Assembly: GCF_000264295.1 (NCBI RefSeq) | Contig: NZ_AJXT01000015.1 | Coordinates: 1-64,000, forward strand | DNA: 64,000 nucleotides | Origin: Rhodanobacter spathiphylli B39 | GTDB lineage: Bacteria; Pseudomonadota; Gammaproteobacteria; Xanthomonadales; Rhodanobacteraceae | Reading direction: 5' to 3' | Shown here: piece after piece, positions 55,520-63,083 of the stretch | How the letters are laid out: each line of letters begins with the position of its first letter | Position numbering within the stretch: the first letter of the stretch is position 1 | Translations under genes and position numbers: made by a program | The notes under the pieces: model-generated | What the model was told of the DNA's origin: nothing | The model's input: only the letters and a program-made list of their open reading frames with translations | The model's database searches: none

Positions 55520-56512
55520 TCAGACGTACCGCCAGCCGTCGATCTCGAACAGCAGTTCGCTGCGGCAGATGTCGCCGTGCAACAGCAGCACCGGCACGCC
55601 GGGCAGCCGGCGGCCGAGAAACTCGCGCACGCGGGCAGCGTCGCCACGATGGCGCACGTACGCCTTCAGCGGCGAGTGGCTGTCGAACCCGCTGGCCATG
55701 CCGGCGTTGGCCAGCAAGGCGTCGAGGTTGACCATGGTTTCGGCGAGCTGGGCGTCCAGGTCGTGCTGGTGCGCCGAAGCATGGCCGACCACGGCGGCGG
55801 TGCCGGAAATGGCCAGCACGTCGCCAGCCGGCAGGATCATCGCGCGGGCGAAACTGGGCGGGGTCCGGCCGTACTGGCGAGGGTAGCGCCAGGCGCTGAT
55901 CTGGCGCGGGTTCTCGACTTTCCGGCCGGGACGGTCGCAGGCCAGCAGGTAGACCTGCAAGTGATGCGCGTCGCCGTGGTGGCCGATCGCGGTGGCGGCC
56001 GGGAAACCTTCGCTGAAGAAATCGCCCATGCCGCTGGCACGACCATCGCAGAAGTGCTTGTAGTGCTCGGCATCGCCATCACCGTGGTTGATGGCGCCGA
56101 GGTAGTTCCACACGCGCTGCACGTGATGCTCCGCCCGCGCGGATACCAGCTGGTGCAACTGACGATAGGCCAGCTCCGCGGTGGCCGTGGCGCCGCCGTG
56201 TTCGCGTTCGTCCAGCTCGATCGAGGCAAACAGCCAGCCGCCGCCGGCCGCCCAGTGCATCGCACCGTCGCTGCCGCTGCTGACCGGCGCATCGACCTGC
56301 CACAGTTCCAGCGGTGCCGGACCCTCGAACGCTTCCAGCGGCACCTGCAGATGACGCGGGTCGCCGCTGCGCGGGGCGTGCTTGCCGAAGCCGAACGCCG
56401 CCAGCGTGCCGGACTCGGCCAGCGCTGCGGCGGGTTCGGCCATGCGATAGGAAACCCGCGGCGCGGGGCGCGCCAGCGAGTCGACCTGCGGATTTTCACT
56501 TCCCTGAACCAT
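55520..56512 (-). CDS. xanB2: Chorismatase / 3-hydroxybenzoate synthase (XanB2-like, FkbO/Hyg5 family)
   Basis: XanB2-type enzymes cleave chorismate to hydroxybenzoates; 3-hydroxybenzoate primes the arylpolyene chain of xanthomonadin and 4-hydroxybenzoate feeds ubiquinone. The ~330-residue protein shows QRVWNYLGAINHGDGDAEHY, the chorismatase-typical QISAWRYPRQYGRTPPSFAR, ISGTAAVVGHASAHQHDLDAQ and a C-terminal CRSELLFEIDGWRYV. A TTG at 56521 is an alternative start. It faces away from the ACP gene, so a divergent promoter region (56513-56604) probably serves both. Confidence 0.88.
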   Translation of the reverse strand: MVQGSENPQVDSLARPAPRVSYRMAEPAAALAESGTLAAFGFGKHAPRSGDPRHLQVPLEAFEGPAPLELWQVDAPVSSGSDGAMHWAAGGGWLFASIELDEREHGGATATAELAYRQLHQLVSARAEHHVQRVWNYLGAINHGDGDAEHYKHFCDGRASGMGDFFSEGFPAATAIGHHGDAHHLQVYLLACDRPGRKVENPRQISAWRYPRQYGRTPPSFARAMILPAGDVLAISGTAAVVGHASAHQHDLDAQLAETMVNLDALLANAGMASGFDSHSPLKAYVRHRGDAARVREFLGRRLPGVPVLLLHGDICRSELLFEIDGWRYV

Positions 56513-56604
56513 TCTCGACAACCGGGGACGACAAGGGCGCTATGTTACACTCCGCGCCCACTGCCACCGGGGGGAGGCAATGAAAACAACGTACGGAATC
56601 GAGC

Positions 56605-56874
56605 ATGGCAGAGCAGACCGCAGCGCAGCACGAATTGGCCACCCTGGTGGTGGAATGCCTGAACCTCGAGTCGGTCGCAGCGGATCAGATCGAACCGGAT
56701 GCACCCTTGTTCGGCGGCGAGCTGGGCCTGGATTCGATCGACGCGCTGGAAATCGCCCTGGCAGTGTCCAAGCACTACGGCTTTCAGTTGCGTTCGGACA
56801 ATCCGGACAACCGGCAGATCTTCACCAGCCTGCGTACCTTGTCCGATCACATCGAACAGCATCGCGCCAGCTGA
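56605..56874 (+). CDS. Acyl carrier protein of the arylpolyene cluster
   Basis: The 89-residue protein has the phosphopantetheine attachment Ser44 in GELGLDSIDALEIALAV. It carries the growing polyene chain for the cluster's ketosynthases, dehydratases and reductase. It is preceded by a leader with a strong GGGGGGAGG box and an out-of-frame ATG (56580), so translation may depend on re-initiation. First gene of the rightward pigment operon. Confidence 0.92.
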   Translation: MAEQTAAQHELATLVVECLNLESVAADQIEPDAPLFGGELGLDSIDALEIALAVSKHYGFQLRSDNPDNRQIFTSLRTLSDHIEQHRAS

Positions 56875-56983
56875 AGTCGGCAACCCTCCGTGTTCGCACC
56901 GGTGCCCGCTGTCGCGTCGTCACGCCGTCTTCCCGCGGGAATGGCAGGGTAAGCTCCCGGATGGGGCCCGCGCGGAATCTTGC

Positions 56984-57700
56984 ATGACGGCATCCTCTCC
57001 ATCGCCCGACCATGCGCGGCGTTTTGCGCTGTGCCTGTTGCCGGTGTATCCACTGCTGGCGATCGCCGGTGCGCTGAGCCATCGACAGATTTTCGCCCTG
57101 CTGGCGCTCGCCCTGCTGCTGACCGTCCTGCTGCTGCCGCCCATGCTGGCGCGGCGCGGCGCGGCGTGGCTGTTGTGGTGCGCGGTGCTGGCCGGCCTGC
57201 TGCTGGTGTGGATGGGCGGATTCGCCGGGCTGCTGCTGGAGGCGGTACCGGTGCTGATCAATGCACTGCTGGCGATCTGGTTCGGCCGCACCCTGGCCAC
57301 CGCCGAGCCGCTGGTGGAACGCTTCATCATCGCCATCGAAGGGGCCGAGCGTCTGCAGCAGCCGGGCGTCGCCGCCTATGCGCGGCAGCTCACCTGGTTC
57401 TGGACCGTGTTGCTTGGCGCGCAGGCGCTGCTGCTGACCGTGCTGCTGTTGTGCGCCGATCACAGCGGCCTGCTGCAGCGTTTCGGCGTGGCCTCCCCGC
57501 TGCAAGTCCCCGAGCGCTGGGCGGCTGCATGGTTGCATCTGGGCTGCTACGCGTTGCTGGCTTTGGCCTTCCTGCTGGAATATGGGTATCGACGCTGGCG
57601 CCTGCGCCATCTCAGCCATCCGGGCCTGCACGACATGCTGTTGCAACTGGCGCTGCACTGGCCGCAGCTGGTGCGCGGCAAACCGGTGATGCCCTCATGA
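56984..57700 (+). CDS. COG4648-like membrane protein of the arylpolyene cluster
   Basis: The 238-residue protein has several membrane segments (FALCLLPVYPLLAIAGALS, IFALLALALLLTVLLLPPML, AAWLLWCAVLAGLLLVW, FWTVLLGAQALLLTVLLLC, GCYALLALAFLLEYGYR). Such proteins occur in xanthomonadin/arylpolyene clusters; the exact role (ketosynthase-associated or export) is not established. The C-terminal WPQLVRGKPVMPS is typical of that group. The ATG overlap (57697-57700) couples it to the dehydratase gene. A longer frame upstream is rejected because it runs through the ACP gene. Confidence 0.8.
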   Translation: MTASSPSPDHARRFALCLLPVYPLLAIAGALSHRQIFALLALALLLTVLLLPPMLARRGAAWLLWCAVLAGLLLVWMGGFAGLLLEAVPVLINALLAIWFGRTLATAEPLVERFIIAIEGAERLQQPGVAAYARQLTWFWTVLLGAQALLLTVLLLCADHSGLLQRFGVASPLQVPERWAAAWLHLGCYALLALAFLLEYGYRRWRLRHLSHPGLHDMLLQLALHWPQLVRGKPVMPS

Positions 57701-58002
57701 GCGACTGCTTCGAGCAGAGCCTGCGCATCGATGCCACCCACCCGGCGTTGCCGGGACACTTTCCCGGGCATCCGTTGGTTCCCGGCGTGGTCCTGCTGGA
57801 ACAGGTTGCGCTGGCACTGCGTCACTGGCGCGGACAACGTCTGGCGCGGGTGCTCGAGGCGAAATTCGTGGCATCGCTGCTGCCGGGCGAAACGGCCGCT
57901 TTGTGCCTGACCGGGGCCGTGCCGGAAGGCACGCGGGCCCGATTCGAGATCCGGCGCGAGGGCCACTTGCTGGCGCGTGGCGTGGTCGAGGGAGCGACAT
58001 GA
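57697..58002 (+). CDS. Hotdog-fold dehydratase (FabZ-like) of the arylpolyene cluster
   Basis: The 101-residue protein contains THPALPGHFPGHPLVPGVVL with the dehydratase His and the following VLLEQVALAL helix, as in FabA/FabZ hotdog enzymes. It would remove water from 3-hydroxyacyl-ACP intermediates to make the conjugated polyene. It is shorter than FabZ (~150) but the core is complete. Its start overlaps the gene before (ATGA), and its stop overlaps the next gene by 4 bases. Confidence 0.85.
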   Translation: MSDCFEQSLRIDATHPALPGHFPGHPLVPGVVLLEQVALALRHWRGQRLARVLEAKFVASLLPGETAALCLTGAVPEGTRARFEIRREGHLLARGVVEGAT

Positions 58003-58952
58003 GCAACGAACACTGGCAGAGCCGGCCCGAAGGCGGTGGCCGCTTCGCGATCTGGCTGATCCGCAGCATCGCGCTGTACGGTGGCCGCCGGCTGGGCCGG
58101 TTGTGCCTGTATCCGATCACGCTGTATTTCTACGTGCGTCGGGGGCCGGAACGGCTCGCCTCGCGGCAGTATCTGGAACGCGTGCTGGACGGGCCGGTGT
58201 CGTCGTGGCAGGTGTTGAAGCACATCCATTGCTTCGCCGCCACGATCCTCGATCGGATCTTCCTGCTGGCGCATGGCGAGCAGCCGTTCCAGATCGAGAC
58301 CGAAGGCCTGGAGTTGCTCGACGAACGCTATGCACGCGGTCGTGGCGTGCTGCTGTTCGGTTCCCACCAGGGCAGTTTCGAAGCCCTTCGCGCGGTGGGT
58401 GCGCGCAGGCCCGACATGCCGCTGCGGGTGGTGCTGGACAAGCAGAAGACGCCGGCGATGACCGAGCTGCTGGAGGAGCTGGCGCCGGAGATCGGCGCTT
58501 GCGTGATCGATGCGGCGCAGGACGGTACCAGCATCGCGTTGGCGATGGCCGAGGCCTGCCGCAGCGGCGCACTGGTGGCGATGCTGGCCGATCGTGGCCG
58601 CGGCCACGAAACGCTGCGTCGCACCGGTTTCCTCGGTTCGTCGGCACCGTTTCCGATCAGCCCGTGGCTGCTGGCGCATACGCTGCAGGTGCCGGTCGTG
58701 TTGTGCTTCGGCCTGTATCTGGGTGGCAACCGCTATCGACTGGTGTTCGAACCGTTCAGCGAACGGGTGGAGATTCCGCGGCATGATCGGGGTCCCGCGC
58801 TCGATGCGCTGATTGCCCGCTACGCCCAGCGACTGGAACACTACATCCGCGTAGCCCCCTACAACTGGTTCAATTTCTATGATTTCTGGCAAGACGCACC
58901 TCCTGCTGCCGAGCCTGCTGCTGACGTTTTGCGCGAGCGCGTCGGCGTCTGA
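57999..58952 (+). CDS. LpxL/HtrB-like acyltransferase of the arylpolyene cluster
   Basis: The 317-residue protein has an N-terminal amphipathic/membrane part (FAIWLIRSIALYGGRRLGRL) and the acyltransferase motif HQGSFE (HX4E) in LLFGSHQGSFEALRAVG, followed by LADRGRGHETLRRTGFLGSS. It probably transfers the finished polyene to a lipid or glycerol acceptor in the inner membrane, as lauroyl-type transferases do for lipid A. The end overlaps the LolA-like gene by 74 bases. Confidence 0.88.
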   Translation: MSNEHWQSRPEGGGRFAIWLIRSIALYGGRRLGRLCLYPITLYFYVRRGPERLASRQYLERVLDGPVSSWQVLKHIHCFAATILDRIFLLAHGEQPFQIETEGLELLDERYARGRGVLLFGSHQGSFEALRAVGARRPDMPLRVVLDKQKTPAMTELLEELAPEIGACVIDAAQDGTSIALAMAEACRSGALVAMLADRGRGHETLRRTGFLGSSAPFPISPWLLAHTLQVPVVLCFGLYLGGNRYRLVFEPFSERVEIPRHDRGPALDALIARYAQRLEHYIRVAPYNWFNFYDFWQDAPPAAEPAADVLRERVGV

Positions 58953-59535
58953 GCCGGCGCCCTCGTCTCCCCCGGCGCAAGCGCTGATCGCCGCGCTGGG
59001 ACAGCCGGCGCCCGCCCATGCGGCGTTCGCCGAAGCGCGTTTCCTGCAGGTGTTGCAGCAGCCGCTGGTGGTATCCGGCGAGCTGTCGTGGCTGGGCGGC
59101 GACCAGTTGCAGCGGCGCGTCGACCAGCCACAGCACGAGACTTCCACCATCGCCAACGGCGAGGTCACCCAGCAGCGCGAGGGCAGGAGCGCGCGGCACT
59201 TTTCGCTGAAGCGCGCGCCGCAACTCCAGGTGCTGCTGGACAGCTTCGTGGCCCTGCTCAGCGGCGACGCGGCGCGCCTGCAGAAGTCCTTCGAGATCAC
59301 CCAGACGGGCACGGCCGACGGCGCCTGGGTCCTGACCCTGGTGCCGCGCGACGCGCGCGTGGCGAAGACGGTGGCCAGCATCCGCATCGATGGCGTCGGC
59401 AAGCAGTCGCGCTGCATGCACATGCAGGAGGCCGACGGTGATCTTGCCGTCGACCTGCTCGGGCCGCTGGCCGCGAAGATGCCCGCCGATCCAACCCGCG
59501 AGGCGCTGCAGGCGCTGTGCCAGGGCGCACCCTGA
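58879..59535 (+). CDS. LolA-like outer-membrane lipoprotein carrier
   Basis: The 218-residue protein has a signal peptide (GKTHLLLPSLLLTFCASASA) and a mature part with LolA-type beta strands (FAEARFLQVLQQPLVVSGEL, VLTLVPRDARVAKTVASIRI). In arylpolyene clusters this periplasmic carrier is thought to shuttle the lipid-linked pigment to the outer membrane. The start at 58879 lies 74 bases inside the acyltransferase gene; no later in-frame ATG would keep the signal peptide, so the long overlap is probably real. Confidence 0.85.
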   Translation: MISGKTHLLLPSLLLTFCASASASEPAPSSPPAQALIAALGQPAPAHAAFAEARFLQVLQQPLVVSGELSWLGGDQLQRRVDQPQHETSTIANGEVTQQREGRSARHFSLKRAPQLQVLLDSFVALLSGDAARLQKSFEITQTGTADGAWVLTLVPRDARVAKTVASIRIDGVGKQSRCMHMQEADGDLAVDLLGPLAAKMPADPTREALQALCQGAP

Positions 59536-59537
59536 GC

Positions 59538-61907
59538 ATGCGTCGGGGCGCCCGTGCGACCTTGCTGGTCGTGTGGTTGCTGGCGTTGGCCGCCTTGGGC
59601 TGGATGGTGGCGCAACGGCTGAAGATCAGCACCGACCTGCGCAGCTTCATGCCCGCGCCGACCACGCCCGACCAGCGCCTGCTGATGGAGCAGGTCGGCG
59701 AGGGCCCGGGTTCGCGATTGCTGCTGCTGTCGATCAGCCGCTCATGCGCGTCCTGCGCTCGCGGCACTGGGCCATCCATGGCCGGCGGCGGTGCCCCCGA
59801 CGAAAGGCTGGCAGCGTTGAGCCAGGGCCTGCTCGCCGCGTTGAAGAAGGATCCGCGCTACAGCCAGGTGGTCAACGGCAGCTTCGATCTCGGCGCGCTG
59901 GACGGCAGCCTGCTGCCGTATCGCTTCCTGCTCTCGCCCACGCTGGACACGCAGCCGCTGGACGAGGCGTATCTGGCCGATCAGCTGCAGCAGCGCCTGG
60001 ACGACCTGTCCTCGCCCGCGGCCAGTCTGCTGAAAGGCCTGCTGCCCCGCGATCCCACGCTGGAAGTGCTGAAGCTGGCCGAGTCGTGGGCGCCGGCGAA
60101 GTCGCCCGAAGTGCGGGAAGGGGTGTGGTTCTCGCCGCAGGACGAGGCGCTGCTGCTGGTGCAGACGGTGGCCGCGGGCTTCGATCCGGGCGCACAGGAA
60201 CAATCGATCGCTGGCATCCGCCAGGCCTTCGCCACGCTGCCGGGCAGCGCGGCGGCGAAGCTCGAGCTGAGCGGTCCGGGCTACTTCAGCGTGGTCGTCG
60301 GCGCGCAGACGCGGCACCAGGCCGACTGGATCGGGCGCATCTCCACCGTGGGTTTCATCGCGCTGCTGCTGCTGGCCTATCGCAGTTTCAGTTCACTGCT
60401 GCTGGGCGCGTTGCCGATCGCCAGCGCAGCGCTTGCCGGGATCGCGGCGCTGACGCTGGCGTTTCCTGACGTGCACGGGATCACCCTGGCATTCGGTTTC
60501 ACCCTGCTCGGTGTGGCGCAGGAGTACCCGATCCGGGTGCTCAGCCATCGCCGCGCCGGCGAGGATGCGGTGCAGAGCGTGCGCGCGCTGTGGCCGTTGT
60601 TGCTGACTGCCATCGCGTCGGCATGCATCGCCTATCTGGCCTTCTATGCGTCCGGCGTCAATGGCCTGAAGCAGCTGGCGGTGTTCACCATCGTCGGCCT
60701 GCTGGTAGCCGGCTTCAGCACCCGTTACCTGCTGCCGCACCTGCTGCCGCGCCGCGTGCGCGATGTGGCCGACATGGCCTGGCTGGCGCGGGCGCGGCGC
60801 TTCGTGGACCGGTTACCGCGGCCGCGCTGGATTCCGTTGCTGGTCGCCGTCGCGATCGTGGCGATGCTGGCCTTGGCGCGCGGTTCGTTCTGGCAGAACA
60901 ACCTGGCCGCGCTGACCCCGTTGCCGCAGGACCTGCTGCAACACGACGCGCGCCTGCGCGAGGCGCTGGGCGCGCCCGACGTGCGTTACCTGCTGGTGCT
61001 GCAGGCGCCGACCGAGCAGGGCGTGCTGGCGTTGTCGGAGCAGCTGCAGCCCCGGGTCGATGCACTGGTGGCAAGGCATGCCGCCGATGCGCTGGAACTG
61101 CCATCGCGTTACCTGCCCAGCATCGCGGTGCAACGCGAGCGGCAGGCGAAACTGCCTGATCGCGCCACGCTGCAGCAGGCACTGGATGAAGCGTTGCATG
61201 GCCTGCCCTTCCGCGCCGACCTGTTCCAGCCCTTCGTCGACGACGTGGAAACCGCACGCAACCTGCCGCTGCTGACGCCCGAGCGCTACGCGCAGACCCC
61301 GCTGGGCCAGCGCCTGGCCGCGATGCTGGTCGAGCGCGACGGACACTGGCTGGGCCTGGGCACGGTCAGCGGCGTGCACGACGTGGCCGCGCTGCAGTCG
61401 CTGGGCGCCGGCAGCCACGGCAGCGTGCGCCTGCTGGATCTGAAGGCCGCCTCCGAATCGCTGGTGGTGGACTACCGCACGCGCATCCTGCAGGCGCTGC
61501 TGGCGGCCAGCCTGCTGCTGGTGCTGACGATCAGCTTTGCGCTGCGCAGCGTGCGTCGCGCCTGGCATGTGCTGGCACCGATGACCCTGGCCACCTTCCT
61601 GGTGCTGGCGGTGGAGCGGGTGGTCGGCATCGAGATCTCGCTGTTCCACCTGGTGGCGCTGATCCTGGCCGGCGGGCTGGGCCTGCACTACGCGCTGTTC
61701 TTCGAGCGCGACACCGGCGATCCCGCCGAACAGCGACGCACCCTGCACGCCACCATCGTCTGCGTGCTGTCCGCGCTGCTGGTGTTCGGCATGCTGGCGT
61801 GGGCCACGATCCCGGTGCTGCGCGCGATCGGCCTCACCGTGAGCTTGGGCGTGGCCTTCCATTTCTGCCTGTCGATCCTGATGGCGCCGCATGCTGCCGA
61901 AGAGTGA
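59538..61907 (+). CDS. MMPL/RND-type exporter of the arylpolyene cluster
   Basis: The 789-residue protein has two RND halves with a first helix (ATLLVVWLLALAALGWMVAQ), periplasmic loops and two helix bundles (IGFIALLLLAYRSFSSLLLG region; ALLAASLLLVLTISFAL to LALILAGGLGLHYALFF region). It matches the predicted pigment exporters of the MMPL family. Residues ~73-93 (SRSCASCARGTGPSMAGGGAP) look foreign: they are encoded by a CCATCCATGGCC hairpin repeat like that between atpH and atpA. The start at 59538 follows the LolA stop by 2 bases. Confidence 0.9.
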   Translation: MRRGARATLLVVWLLALAALGWMVAQRLKISTDLRSFMPAPTTPDQRLLMEQVGEGPGSRLLLLSISRSCASCARGTGPSMAGGGAPDERLAALSQGLLAALKKDPRYSQVVNGSFDLGALDGSLLPYRFLLSPTLDTQPLDEAYLADQLQQRLDDLSSPAASLLKGLLPRDPTLEVLKLAESWAPAKSPEVREGVWFSPQDEALLLVQTVAAGFDPGAQEQSIAGIRQAFATLPGSAAAKLELSGPGYFSVVVGAQTRHQADWIGRISTVGFIALLLLAYRSFSSLLLGALPIASAALAGIAALTLAFPDVHGITLAFGFTLLGVAQEYPIRVLSHRRAGEDAVQSVRALWPLLLTAIASACIAYLAFYASGVNGLKQLAVFTIVGLLVAGFSTRYLLPHLLPRRVRDVADMAWLARARRFVDRLPRPRWIPLLVAVAIVAMLALARGSFWQNNLAALTPLPQDLLQHDARLREALGAPDVRYLLVLQAPTEQGVLALSEQLQPRVDALVARHAADALELPSRYLPSIAVQRERQAKLPDRATLQQALDEALHGLPFRADLFQPFVDDVETARNLPLLTPERYAQTPLGQRLAAMLVERDGHWLGLGTVSGVHDVAALQSLGAGSHGSVRLLDLKAASESLVVDYRTRILQALLAASLLLVLTISFALRSVRRAWHVLAPMTLATFLVLAVERVVGIEISLFHLVALILAGGLGLHYALFFERDTGDPAEQRRTLHATIVCVLSALLVFGMLAWATIPVLRAIGLTVSLGVAFHFCLSILMAPHAAEE

Positions 61908-62325
61908 TTGGGAAAAACTGATTCCCCATGCAGGCACGATGTGCCTGCTCGACGCCGTGCTCGGCTGGGATCAACGCACGATCCACGCGACCAGCGCCGG
62001 CCACGCGCGCGTCGACAATCCGTTGCGCGGCGAACACGGCCTGCATGCGGTGCATCTGGCCGAATACGGCGCGCAGGCGATGGCCGTGCACGGCGCGCTG
62101 CTGGCCCGCGCGCGCGGCGACGAACAGGTGCGGCCGGGCATGCTGGTCAGCCTGCGCGAGGTGCAGCTGTTCGAGGAGTACGTCGATCGGCTGGATGGCA
62201 AACTCGATGTGCACGGCGAATGCCTTTATGCCGATGATGGCGGCGCACAATATGCGTTCCGCGTCGAACATCGCGGTCGGCTGCTGGCCTCTGGCCGTGC
62301 CGCCGTGATCCATCCGGCCCGCTGA
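61891..62325 (+). CDS. Second hotdog dehydratase-like protein of the arylpolyene cluster
   Basis: The 144-residue protein has the FabA-like start LIPHAGTMCLLDAVLGWD with the catalytic-type His, and RPGMLVSLREVQLFEEYVDR later. Arylpolyene clusters carry two such dehydratases that act as partners on polyene intermediates. It overlaps the exporter gene by 17 bases and lies 16 bases before the ketoreductase. Confidence 0.85.
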   Translation: MLPKSDWEKLIPHAGTMCLLDAVLGWDQRTIHATSAGHARVDNPLRGEHGLHAVHLAEYGAQAMAVHGALLARARGDEQVRPGMLVSLREVQLFEEYVDRLDGKLDVHGECLYADDGGAQYAFRVEHRGRLLASGRAAVIHPAR

Positions 62326-62341
62326 TCAGGAGCGTCATCCC

Positions 62342-63079
62342 ATGTCCGAAACCGGCAAACTCCGCCGCGCCCTGGTCACCGGCGGCAGCGGCGAACTCGG
62401 TGGCGCGATCTGCCAGGCACTGGCCGCGGCCGGCTGGCAGGTGATCGTGCATGGCCACCACAGCCTGACCCGGGCCGAGCACACCGCAGCCGCGATCGTC
62501 GCCGGGGGCGGCCGTGCGCAGGCGCTGGCGTTCAACGTCGCCGACGCCGAGGTGACCCGCGCCGCGCTCGACACGCTGCTGGCCGAAGGGCCGATCCACG
62601 CGGTGATCAACAACGCCGGCATCCATGACGACGCGCCGATGGCCGGCATGAGCGACGAGCAGTGGCATCGGGTGATCGATGTCTCGCTGCACGGCTTCTT
62701 CCACGTCACCCAGCCGCTGCTGCTGCCGATGGCGCGGCAGCGCTTCGGTCGCATCGTGTCGGTCAGCTCGGTGGCCGCCCAGCTGGGCAATCGGGGACAG
62801 ACCAACTACGCGGCCGCGAAGGCCGCGCTGCACGGCGCCAGCAAGTCGCTGGCGCGCGAGATGGCCTCGCGCGGCATCACCGTCAACGTGGTGGCGCCCG
62901 GCGTGATCGAGGGCCGCATGGCCGACGCGGCGTTTCCACCCGAGCGCATCCGCGAGGTGGTGCCGGCGCAGCGCGCGGGCAAGCCGGAAGAAGTCGCCGC
63001 CCTGGTCGCCTTCCTGTGCTCGGACGCGGCCGCCTACATCAACGGCCAAGTGATCGGCGTCAACGGCGGGATGGGCTGA
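62342..63079 (+). CDS. 3-oxoacyl-ACP reductase (FabG-like) of the arylpolyene cluster
   Basis: The 245-residue short-chain dehydrogenase has the NADP-binding ALVTGGSGELGGAICQAL (residues 10-27), NNAG near residue 90, the catalytic Ser near 141 and Tyr155/Lys159 in TNYAAAKAALHGASKSLARE, and ends VIGVNGGMG. It reduces the 3-keto group after each chain extension. The next gene is convergent, 4 bases away. Confidence 0.92.
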   Translation: MSETGKLRRALVTGGSGELGGAICQALAAAGWQVIVHGHHSLTRAEHTAAAIVAGGGRAQALAFNVADAEVTRAALDTLLAEGPIHAVINNAGIHDDAPMAGMSDEQWHRVIDVSLHGFFHVTQPLLLPMARQRFGRIVSVSSVAAQLGNRGQTNYAAAKAALHGASKSLAREMASRGITVNVVAPGVIEGRMADAAFPPERIREVVPAQRAGKPEEVAALVAFLCSDAAAYINGQVIGVNGGMG

Positions 63080-63083
63080 CCGG

